Part shown: one piece after another, positions 48,677 to 58,430 of the stretch
Numbering within the stretch: the first letter of the stretch is position 1
Layout of the letters: each line of letters starts with the position of its first letter
Source: Pyxicephalus adspersus
Lineage: Eukaryota; Chordata; Amphibia; Anura; Pyxicephalidae
Assembly (NCBI RefSeq): GCF_032062135.1
Contig: NC_092860.1
Span: 123,920,201-123,984,200, forward strand
Reading direction: 5' to 3'
DNA: 64,000 nucleotides
Program-made: the position numbers and the translations under genes
Notes under the pieces: generated by a model
Told to the model about the DNA's origin: nothing
Databases searched by the model: none
The model's input: the letters and a program-made list of their open reading frames with translations, nothing else

Positions 48677-48795
48677 GATTATTATTATTATTATTATTAC
48701 ACAGTGTTTATATAGGGCCATCATATTACGCAGCACTGTACAAAGTCCATAGTCGTGTCACTAACTGTCCCTCAAAGGGGCTCACAATCTAATGG
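48677..48795 (+). repeat. Family C repeat
   Basis: (ATT)n, then 'acacagtgtttatatagggc', 'catattacgcagcactgtac', 'ctgtccctcaaaggggctca' and 'caatctaatgg'. It abuts and interrupts family D copy 2. Confidence 0.85.
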
Positions 48796-49178
48796 TTATG
48801 CAAGCTTTTAATTTTTTTTCGCTAATCAATATTAGTTGATTTTGCTCCGCTGCTAGATATGTATTTTGGTAAATATGATTATTTCATGTCCTCATTTTGT
48901 TTTCAGGAGCTTTGATTGACATTAGGCAGTTGCTCACTTGCCAAGTCCAGAGACAAGTAAGCCAGTCATGTATAGGTCATTTGACACACAGCTGGTCAAT
49001 AGTAGCCGTGGAATACTATGACTTATTGTCCTGCTGTCGGCTGTTTACAGGCATCGTGGAATCTGAGTGCTTTCTTGGCATGGTGACGGGGTGTAGCAGC
49101 TCACAAATGATGAACACCCATAACCCAAACACTACCCTGGGAATATTCGGTACCTGCAATTTCTGGCAGCCTAGTAGG
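48796..49178. other. No gene accepted
   Basis: The + frame 48897-49280 (127 codons, GALIDIRQLLTCQVQRQ...) begins just after a pyrimidine-rich ttttgttttcag at 48894-48905, an acceptor-like signal, and then runs into a family C repeat. It could mark a real exon of which only the first part is coding, but no donor or domain is identified. Confidence 0.25.
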
Positions 49179-49388
49179 GTATTATTATTATTATTAATAA
49201 TAATAAATAATAATAATAATATTATCATCCAGTATTTATATAGTGCTGACATATTACGCAGCGCTGTACAAAGTTTATAGTCATGTAAAGCTGTCCCTCA
49301 GAGGGGGTCACAATCTTATGACCCTACCATAGTCATAGTCAATTTTGGGGGTAAGCCAGTTAACCTAACTGCATGTTTTTGGAATGTT
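49179..49388 (+). repeat. Family C repeat with palindromic (ATT)n(AAT)n head
   Basis: tattattattattattaata is followed by ataataaataataataataa, a self-complementary microsatellite that can form a hairpin. Then come 'cagtatttatatagtgctga', 'cgcagcgctgtacaaagttt', 'ctgtccctcagagggggtca' and 'aacctaactgcatgtttttg'. Confidence 0.85.
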
Positions 49389-50099
49389 AGTCTATGCCCA
49401 GAGGTGGGCAGCATCATATTAAGATATTAAGTGAAGTAGTCTTGACATACTAATGTGCCGTTGCATTTCCATGTTTGCCTAGAATAAAAAAAACTTTCAT
49501 TTTATATTGCATGATAGTTCAGCAAATGGCCACACCAATACTACTTTACCTCTGTACCTTATTTTGATGATATTTTGTGTTTTCTTTAAATGCTCCAGTT
49601 CCCCCAGTCTTTTAATTTTGGATATTCTTATGGCAACATGTGTAACCTACTAAATGACCATACAGAGTTTTTTTTATAGGAAGTGTCTGATCTATCCAAT
49701 CAGATGACATTTTATTCTGTGGCCTGTTATTTGGAACGTCTCTACTTTTTTGGCTTTAGTTTCCTGGATAATTTAGATCCTAAAGTTTGGAAATCTGTGC
49801 AATATAAGCAGCATATCTTAAGTAACATTTTTTTTTTCTCTTTAACATGCAGTAAAGGCTTTCCATATTTCTGATGTATAAGCATGTAACCAAGGATGCT
49901 ATTAAGTGTATTTGTGCGCAGTAAATATGTGTTGTAAAGTGGGCAGAATTGATTTGCTGTGTAGTGAACACAACCTTGAACAATCCCATCTCTCTTATCA
50001 TGCTCCTGAGTAGGAGCTTAGACATCAAAGACATTCATGGGAAGCTGAAACAGACACTTTTGCATGGAGCTGAGCAATATCTAAGAGCTACCGATAGAA
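49389..50099. other. No gene seen
   Basis: Unique AT-rich sequence with T9 and T8 runs. It leads into the exon-like island at 50100. Confidence 0.45.
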
Positions 50100-50736
50100 A
50101 GTCGTGGAGCCAGAGCTCTTCATGACATCACCCTCCCCTTCCATTAGCCAGAAGCAGCAGCAGCAGCATCTCAAGTGCATTAGGCAGGCAGGCTGCTGCC
50201 AGTGACAGGGTGTGTGGAGCCTGGAAAGAATGCCACAGGAAGGACTTCTGCAAGAGAATAGCACACAAGTGACCAGCAGCTGCTGCTATGAATGACACAT
50301 GAGCCCAGGCTGTGACAGAAACAAGTTCACTCCCTGAGTGGATCCAAGAGCCGAGGAGATTGCTTGTGGGCTTCCTGCTCCTTTCTCTCTCTCCATGTCT
50401 GTTTACTAACAAGTCTGCAGCCAAGTTAAATCATGCTGTGGGCCCTTTCCATAAGGTGACATGGTGTTTCCACTGCAGAAGAGGTGAATATGTCCTTGAG
50501 ACCTTCCTGACAGCAAACTTGAGGCTTTTTTTTTTCCTCTTGTTTCCACGACCTCCCCCCTCTTTCTATCCAGTCCTTCTGCATTGAACAGCAATTTTCC
50601 CATCTCCGTGCGTCACCGAGAGACTACTGCATGGTAATGAAGCAGCGACACGGGAGGCCAGGACTTCTATGCCTTTGAGAAACACTTTGACAAAGCTGAA
50701 CACCCCAACTACAGGGTAACCACAGTCGCCACAGGC
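50100..50736 (+). promoter_or_regulatory. Candidate promoter and 5' UTR island
   Basis: A repeat-free block of about 0.6 kb, clearly less AT-rich than its surroundings. It has a CRE-like tgacatca (50123-50130), a (GCA)5 run at 50154-50167, 'agtgaccagcagctgctgct', 'ctcctttctctctctccatg' and several short upstream ATGs. It directly precedes the candidate exon at 50737. The texture is that of a brain-type 5' UTR with upstream frames. The transcription start cannot be placed, and no TATA box is convincing. Confidence 0.4.
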
Positions 50737-50812
50737 ATGATGTTAAGCCTACAGGATTCAGTGTTTTTTGAGATTAGCATAAAGTCCCTGCTGAAGTCCT
50801 GGAGCAGTAGCT
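50737..50812 (+). CDS. Candidate short first coding exon with consensus splice donor
   Basis: Two consecutive ATGs (50737 and 50740) open the frame MMLSLQDSVFFEISIKSLLK then SWSSS, 25 codons plus one base. It is followed at once by a perfect donor GTAAGT (50813-50818). Without splicing it stops after two more codons. The peptide (SVFFEISIKSLLKSW) looks like a real, amphipathic protein start rather than AT noise. The exon ends in phase 1, as does the candidate at 32110-32311, so the two could be alternative first exons of one + strand gene whose common exons lie to the right of the window. I cannot name the gene. An alternative is that this is a spurious frame in a noncoding exon. Confidence 0.45.
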
Positions 50813-50820
50813 GTAAGTAG

Positions 50821-52722
50821 AAGCTCACATGTATTTTTGCATCATTGTGCTGTATTGTATGCTGGCTGTGTTTGCATAAGCTATAATCTTGTGAAATTCT
50901 TTAGCTGGAAGCAGAAAGCAACAATTCTTATGCCAAGTGAGCCTTGTTACAAATATAGCAGAATTCTTGTTTCCGTGCTAAGCTGCTCTCTGCTTCAGAC
51001 AAGCCTCCGTCTTTACTCATATGAATGTAACATACTTTTGCCAGCACGAAATGTTCTTGTAGAACAAAATCCCTTGCCCATGCCTACCGGTGATCGCCCA
51101 TTAATAATACAGAGGTCTTACTTCCTTCTGATCTGACTTGTTTTTTTACAAATTGCTGCACTGCTGTATGTAGTGTCAAGTGTGGGATGAAACCTACACC
51201 ATTAATTCCAATCTAAGATATGTTTTAATAGCATCACTTATCAATTCCTAGCTGTCCGAATATGTCCGGCCTCATCTATCATGTTCAATAAAATATATTG
51301 CGGCTGCTTTTCTCTTTTTGTTGGTTCTGATTGGTGTTTCGATTCATGCATATATGAAAGGTTGCAGATTAGATGAACATGCACAAAGCATATAATTTCT
51401 TTTGCAAGTTAGCAATGTCTGATAAAATTTAGTGTGAGTAATAATAATGATCTGAGGAACAGAGGAGTTTATTTACTATGCTAATAGTGGGCCCAGCTCC
51501 TTCATCTAGGGAAATGCAGGCCAGGCAGTAAACTTTGTGTAACCTGAGTTACCCGTCATCAACTTTTCATCAATATGATTTTAGCAAGCTTGAACTTGGT
51601 CCATTACTTACCCCTCCATGCCCTGCGTTGCTAAATGAACTGACAGGCAAATTTGGGGTTGTCATTTTATTATATACTCAAACTTTTAGCAAGTGGAAAA
51701 TTACTCCTCAGGGGAGCTTGAAGTCAGCTGAATTTACACCATTTGTGTTAGTGATTCAGTCCTCGCAGCACAAAAAAAGCCCTACGTTAGACCTGGCTTT
51801 ACAGGGTTGCTTAGCCAACAATATGGACTGCTGTGCTGGCCAACATTTGATTGCAGCGGAGTATTTTTCCTTTCACTAATAACAATGAGGTGACATTCAT
51901 ACGGCCTATATAAGGGATGATGCCATGATGCAGTATTTTTGTGTCTGTTTTAGATTGTCGGGAAACAGTACATCATCAAAAAACTGTCACCTAGCGGAAT
52001 TTAGGAGTTCAGAACAGCAGAAATTTTTAATTTATTGTCCATATTCAGCAATAAGGTCAACACCGACATTTTCCAGTACAGGTTTAAATCTTTCTATTGT
52101 TACATCAGATGTTTCAGTAAATGAGGTCCAATGGGTTTCAGGTTAGTTTATGTGCTTTGCTTTTTACAGGCAATTTCCCCTAAAGTGTCCCTATCATCAG
52201 AAAAAAAACTGACGTCTGTCTACATAGATACAATGTTTAGAGAATTTATTTTTTTTGTCAGTGATTTTTTTGACACTTCAGCCATACCTGCCCCTCGTCC
52301 TCCTACCTCCTGGCCCACCAGAGTGGTCAAGTGTTGCAGCTTTAAGTGTTCAGCGTTGGGGTCAATACAGCTCCTACTACCTAAAGCCTTAAATACCCTC
52401 AAGGGCCATATTACAGGGGTAATATATTCATCAGCGCCAGGATCACAATGAGAATTCACACAACTTTGTATGAAATCACTGCTTTGCTAATCAGTCCATC
52501 AACATAGCTGCTCAACCAACGAGGAAGATATTTTACAGAGGCTATGGAGCACTCTTCCCCTTGGCCAAAATGTGTCCGAGAAAGATGAGAACTACAGGGC
52601 TATTACTGACCAAAGGTTACAGCAAGGGTAGCATTAGTAATTGATCATTTCAAACATCCTTAATATATAAGCAGCTTGAAAAGTGTTTCTTGATGACAGC
52701 GTCCTTTAAAAATATTTTTGAG
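50821..52722. other. No gene seen
   Basis: If the 50737 exon is real, this is its first intron. + frames at 51535-51879 and 52131-52451 (114 and 106 codons) lack domains. 'ccctaaagtgtccctatcat' near 52180 has a repeat-like texture. Confidence 0.4.
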
Positions 52723-52727
52723 TAGTG

Positions 52728-52893
52728 CAGTGTTCTCCCCAGTCCCTTTTAGCCGGGTGCACTGCCCGGGACTTTTTAGTAACCACCCGGCTGTTTTTGG
52801 GTGGTTACTGAAGATTTGGGTCAGAATACAGGGGCTGCCACCCACCTACAATTGCTTCCCACCCAGCTTAAAAGAAATCTGGGTTGAACACTG
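52728..52893 (+). repeat. Family A repeat, best-preserved copy
   Basis: It starts cagtgttctccccagtcc and ends 'atctgggttgaacactg'. The 8-bp ends CAGTGTTC and GAACACTG are perfect inverted repeats. The hairpin accacccggctgtttttggg with its partner fills the middle. Identical TAGTG sits on both sides (52723-52727, 52894-52898), a possible 5-bp target duplication. It has no coding capacity; it is a MITE-like element of 166 bp. Confidence 0.92.
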
Positions 52894-52898
52894 TAGTG

Positions 52899-53540
52899 AG
52901 ACCTACAAAATGTTAAAGTGAAGTCAATAATTAGTTGTGAACTAATGCACAATAGCACAATAATGATGTGAACACAAACAGTAGTAGGCGTTATGTTCAG
53001 TACTTGTATAGAGTATTGTCTGCACCTCAAACACCAATCCAATTCAAATCTGCCTTGTAAAATGATATTTGATTATGAAATTTGAATGGTGCCAGTGAGT
53101 CAGTAGAGATAATTTGTAGTACTGTTTTTTGAGCCCAATGTGCCTGTAAAACGTAAAAAATTCTACTACGCTGTTTACATTTAAATGACAACTTCCTATC
53201 TGTTACAAGTGTTACAAATAGAGCCATCCTCCCAGTTGGGTAATACTACCCGATTTATGGGATGAATGAATATACCATTACAGAGCATGCTATGGGAGAG
53301 GAGGTAGAATCCATCTGTTCTGAAAGCTGTGTATACATTACAAAGGAATCTGATTTCAAGGAAGGCACATTGAATGGGACATTAATTTTAAAATTAAAAG
53401 AAAAAAAACTTTATGTTTCTCTTTAAACTTCAGTGGAGTAGAATAAGAGCGCTGGGCCTTGATGTGGAGTATAAATCAGAGCCTCAGCATTTCCCCTCTT
53501 TCTTAGCTAACATAAGTATTCATCCCTTAGCACCACATTA
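52899..53540. other. No gene seen
   Basis: Unique AT-rich sequence between the family A copy and the 39-bp array. Confidence 0.5.
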
Positions 53541-53900
53541 TTCTGCTTCCATCATAGCTTTCCTACAGCTAACACAATATATTTCTTCCATCCTAGGTGC
53601 CTTACAGCAATCACAATATACTGCTTTCATCATAGGTGCCCTATAGCTATCACAATATACCGCTTTCATCATAGGTGCCCTATAGCTATCACAATATATT
53701 GCTTCCATCATAGATGCCTTATAGCTATCACATTATACTGCTTTCATCATAGGTGCCTTACAGCTATTACAATATACTGCTTCCATCATAGGTGCCTTAC
53801 AGCTATCACAATATATTGCTTCCATCAAGGTGCCTTACAGCTATCACAATATACTGCTTCCATCATAGGTGCCTTACAGCTATCACAATATACTGCTTCC
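53541..53900. repeat. 39-bp minisatellite, about 9 units
   Basis: The unit is tgccttacagctatcacaat plus atactgcttccatcatagg. Early units are diverged (aacacaatatatttcttcca), the middle ones have a tatagctat variant, and the last three are nearly identical. 39 bp is 13 codons, so a frame can stay open through canonical units, but the tag variant closes it at 53646. It is not a gene. Confidence 0.92.
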
Positions 53901-54563
53901 AGCTTATTTATCAAATCAGGTGGAAGTACCAAAACTGCATCCATTCTGACATCTCAGAACATCTATGAGCATTTTAGTTTATTTTTGCTTCTGTTCTTTT
54001 GATATTGTTTGATGATTTGTAAGCTGTATTGTAAGGTCAAAGGTTATAGGTTTTATTAATATTCCAAATGTTAAAGTTTCAGCATATTATGAAATATGAT
54101 GGCATAATGCAAACAGAATTTTCAAGCATGCAGCTAAGTAACCCATGCCAACAAAGCAGAACAATGTTAATGGGACAATATGTTATAATAATATGTTTGG
54201 TTTACTAAACTGAAATGGGCATTTATAATAATGATTTCCCAACACAAGAATGGCCATAACTCAAATAATGTAACATAATAAACTCAGTTCTCAGCACATT
54301 GGTGATATTAGACCATTTATTTAACATCGGTAAAAGTCCCAAAGATCCTTTCAAGATATATCTACGTATTGAATGATCCAGCTACATATATTGTCTCCGC
54401 TGGCATGTAAATACATGACTGTAAACTATCTACTGCACTGTGTAATATGCTGGCGATATATAAATGCAGGACTATATAATAGCAAGAAATGTATCAGGAG
54501 TTTGCTTTTGGCAATTGGCAGGTTGCAATTACATTAGATGATGGGATAGAAAAGTGCTAGACA
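53901..54563. other. No gene; family C fragment (reverse) at 54432-54482
   Basis: 'gcactgtgtaatatgctggc' and 'gatatataaatgcaggacta' at 54435-54475 are the reverse complement of the family C head. The rest is AT-rich unique sequence. Confidence 0.5.
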
Positions 54564-54645
54564 TAAGGTGCGTACACACTTCCAATTTTTATCGTTCCAA
54601 TCGAACGACGAACGATCGATTGGGCAAAAAATCGTTCGTAAAAAA
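54564..54645 (+). repeat. Left end of a family B-like element
   Basis: 'aaggtgcgtacacacttcca' matches the family B terminus. The interior ('cgaacgacgaacgatcgatt', then 'aaaaaatcgttcgtaaaaaa') is different and palindrome-rich, so it is a related subfamily. It ends at a microsatellite with no right end found. Confidence 0.6.
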
Positions 54646-54694
54646 GTATGTGTGTGTGTGTGTGTGTGTGTGTATGTATATATATATATATATG

Positions 54695-54725
<31 letters not shown>

Positions 54726-54748
54726 TTAATATTTTTTTTTTTTTTTTA
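54646..54748. repeat. Compound microsatellite (GT)n(AT)n(T)n
   Basis: (GT)n at about 54648-54672, then (AT)n broken by tgtatgtg, then a T run after 54731. The two opposing frames here (IYIYIY-type) are artefacts. Confidence 0.95.
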
Positions 54749-56800
54749 ATGTAATACAATACAAATACAAAAATTTCTATCACACACCACACACACACTG
54801 TCCCACCCAGTGATAGAAATAGTCATAGTGAATAGTTCACTGTATTTGTATACATTTTTAAAATTCAAATCCCCTCTTATCTCTGGGTTTGGTATTACTA
54901 ATGACACCTAACATATAGGTATTGTGGACTTGCTTGTTATGTTCAGTACTTTTTTTGTATTACTCTTCCTACAACAAGGCTCTCCATGTGTTGGCCTCTA
55001 TTCAGATGTGTTTGTGTAGCTGTAATAAGTAAATGGGACTGGAATGACTTCTGCAGTACTGGATTCCTTCTTGTTTTGTCATCAAAAAGTTTCAAGAGTT
55101 TCTTTGTAAATGTGTGTTGTGCTGGTAAAATGGTCTTTATTGGTTCTGTTAGTTATGTATACAAATGTAACAGAAAGCAGGGGATGTAGCAGGTTAAAAG
55201 AGTTTTGTTTGAATGCATTAGCAGGAAGCGATTACATTTTGAGATAACCAGTCCTGAAACTGAATATTGAATATAGTTAAATATTGTTTCTATATTGACA
55301 TTTTGTCAACGCTAGAAAAGAATATTTCATGCAGGATATTTCTGCAAAGCTGCTGTCCTAATTTTGTCCTTTATGGCATTGTCTCCCCATTGCTTGCTAT
55401 ACATGTTTGGCTTTCATCATGTTAGCTCCTATTGGATGTATGGGGCCAGAGCCAAGCATTGGGAAGATCCACCAAAGACAGTACCTGGACGCTTGGTTAG
55501 TAGTTCACTTTTCATGTCAGTTATGTCATGGAACTAACGGGTTTAATGGGTTCTCTCCTATGTTTATCAGATGCTAAAATTCTGTCTATGGTTGTTCCTT
55601 TACAGACACTTCTTTCTTTCTTTTTTTTTTTTTTTTTTTTCCAATTACATTGACCTCTTGCAAGCTTCATGGCTTGGCAATAAAGTAGTAGTTTTTGACA
55701 TGTGCAATATATAATCTTAAACAATAAACAATGACACAGGAGGAGGAGAAGAGCCTGCCCCAAAGAGCTTACAATCTAGGATGTATTATAGTCATGCTAA
55801 AGGCACCTTTACCAGACATGCTTGGTCAAGGGCCTACCCCCAGCCTGCTAATATGGACACTCCAATTTCCAATCCAATGTGCCCTCATCGTTTTAGGATA
55901 ATAAATTCGTATTAACTTTAGCTTAGAAAGAGTGCTGACAAATGTGGACCTTTTCTCCATCATGCAGCTTTATTATTGATGGAGCATGATGCCTCACCTG
56001 AAAGAGACTCTGTCACCAACCTAAGCATGCAAATGTTACTTGTTACATGATTAAAATACATCCAATGCATATATGATTCTATTGTTTTGTTGATATGAAT
56101 GGTCTGGAGACAAGACTATTTATACATAGACTTTGCAGCAAGTCCTTCTAAAGTGATGTTTCTCTCTACAGCAACATTAGTTAAGTCTTAGGAATTTCAA
56201 GTGGAATATAGGTTTGTCTAAAGTTGCCCTACATGTTTACAGTTTGATTGTGCAAGCTCGGCTACGTTCATGAACAACTATACGATGGAGGACCTACCTG
56301 AAATATCCTTTCTATTTACATATAAAGAAAACTCCCTCATACTACATGATTCTTAGGAATTCTAAAAGAGTGTGCAGTTGGATTGTCATATTTCTAGTTG
56401 AAAAAATACATTCAAAGGTGAAATTCTTTGTAGACAAATGTTGCCAAAATAAACTCATACCCTAACCTGACATTTTTGTCCTTGGTCGAAAGTTTTACCT
56501 AATTTATAGAAGAGAAACTGTTACTGTTTCACACATTTTGACAAAGTATGTAGCGAGTAGTAAAGGAAAGAAGAGGAAATAAATGCTAGGGGTTGGATTG
56601 GAATGTAGAATTGGGCTTAAAGCATAGCTTGATCTTTCAGTTCTATAAAGTTCAGACCCGACTGTGGCTCTCCAGCTGTTGTAGAATGATATTACCAACA
56701 GGGCTTTGATATTACCAACACAGCTCGCTTCTGAGATTCACTGGATTGGTTGGAGCTGGGTGCTATAACTACCTAATATATATAATATAAATATATACTC
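54749..56800. other. No gene; poly-T 55620-55640 and a family C fragment at 55722-55785
   Basis: 'aacaatgacacaggaggagg' and 'gagcctgccccaaagagctt' followed by acaatctag (55722-55780) match the 'cctgcccagaag' subtype of family C. A T21 run lies at 55620-55640. The rest is AT-rich, with no coding-like frame. Confidence 0.5.
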
Positions 56801-56801
56801 C

Positions 56802-56948
56802 TAGATTGTAAGCTCCTCAGGGCAGGGTCCTCTCCTCCTCCTGTGTCATTGTTTGTATCTGACTGTCATTTGCAACCCCTATTTAATGTACAGCGCTGCG
56901 TAATATGGTGGTGCTATATAAATACTGTTTATTATTATTAATAATAAT
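56802..56948 (-). repeat. Family C repeat, reverse copy
   Basis: 'agattgtaagctcctcaggg', 'cagggtcctctcctcctcct', 'gtacagcgctgcgtaatatg', 'gctatataaatactgtttat' then (TTA)n. It is a complete, well-preserved copy of the 'cctcctcctgtgtcattg' subtype. Confidence 0.9.
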
Positions 56949-57739
56949 ATTATATACATATATAAGTGTGTGTGTTTGTCTATGTATATACATAAATATA
57001 TTTGTATGTGAACTGTTACTAGGTCAGTGAATGGTATCCCAGTAATTAATGGAGAATGTCCTCCTACCGCTATTAATTTCCACTCACTAGAGACAAGTTT
57101 GGGGATCTATTTCTTTGGAACTGGTTGATTAGGATCTTATTTCCCAACAGCTGCTTGGTTCTGTCCGGCATTACTTGCAGGGCTCTCTATGATGCTTGTT
57201 TTTTCCATGTGAATGCCTAAATCTTGTTTTGAATAAATAAACTTCTTACTGACCTAATTATTTCTTATGTGCAGAAATACCATTCATGTTTTTTATAATG
57301 TGTGGATGTACTAGAGTCACTTAAAAAAGCTCTTGGATTTCTTGCCTTTATTACTCTCTCATGGACAATATAGAAGAAATCTTCAAAGTTATTGAGAAAA
57401 ATAAAAGAAATTTGAAAGTTGTTTTGTTAATGTCTGTTTGCTGGCTGTCGTGCTGATCCACAGTCTTCGGCAATTGCTAAGTCACTAATCCAGAATGAAC
57501 GGACGTTTGTCTTCTTGCTCAACGTCAGGTGTTCCCAGTTTTAATGTCAATATCTCAGTACTGTAATTTGTGGAAGATCTATCTGTACATTAATATGTAG
57601 TAGAAGTTAGAAAACAATGCAGAGTGTTCAGCACTGGAATACAAATTAGATTTCTTTTAATGGATAAAAAGTAGGTAAAAGTGTTAACAAACCACAACCA
57701 GGTCGCAAACCAAGGCATTTCAGACGGTGCATAAGCAAA
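56949..57739. other. No gene seen
   Basis: AT-rich unique sequence with a short GT/TATA-rich patch at 56950-57008. Confidence 0.5.
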
Positions 57740-58430
57740 ACTGTACAGCCGTGGAAATTATATGAAATGATTAATTGAACCACAGCGATAGACAGCTGAA
57801 ACATATTTTTAATTTTCCACTAAAAGCTGATCCTTCTCCGCGTAGGTCTCTTAATTTGTCATTGAGATTGCCAATCAAACCCGTTGGGGAAGCTGGTAAG
57901 GCAGACGTGTTAGCTATAAGCTTGGCCTGTACAGGAAACATTGAGATTTGCAGATAACAAATGCAGATTCATTTTGCTGTGTGGTTTTCAGAAGGCAGCT
58001 TCTGCTTTTTCATTTCATTCAGTTGCCCAGGTTTGTGGCAAAATCCATGTCTTTTTTTCTTAGAGCTAAATCCCTTAAAGGGACTTTATGCCCATATCAG
58101 GGGCATGTAGCACTCTGGTCTATCCTCAAGGGGAGGGATGACCATTTTCAGATGCATTTAGCCCGCATTGGAACACCATCTCAAATACATTTCTCAGTAT
58201 CCTAAACTGCATCAATCAGCCCCAAGCTTGTTTTTTTGTTCTCATTAATCTGTAAAGTGGAGAGGGGCAGCTGTGATTCAAACAAGGCCTATTGACACAG
58301 GCTATTCCTGGAGAGCCTGGAATTGGGGGTTTATTATGAGCACTTTTTGATGTCATTTTGATGCTCTTGCTGCACAATTTCTTTGTGATGATGATAGGCA
58401 AATTCACTAACAAATCATGAAATTGTAGAA
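57740..58430. promoter_or_regulatory. Candidate conserved noncoding element
   Basis: About 0.7 kb without any repeat of this window, of even composition, with clustered binding-like motifs: 'tgaaatgattaattgaacca', 'ttaatttgtcattgagattg', 'tcattaatctgtaaagtgga', 'gacacaggctattcctggag', 'gatgtcattttgatgctctt'. No frame is convincingly coding (85 codons at most). The texture is that of developmental-gene enhancers, but conservation cannot be tested here. Confidence 0.35.

Noticed and set aside
48897..49280. 127-codon open frame after an acceptor-like tract
   Set aside because: The second half is family C repeat and no donor or domain was found; kept only as a note.
54589..54798. IYIYIY / THTHTH frames
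   Set aside because: Translations of (AT)n and (GT)n microsatellites.
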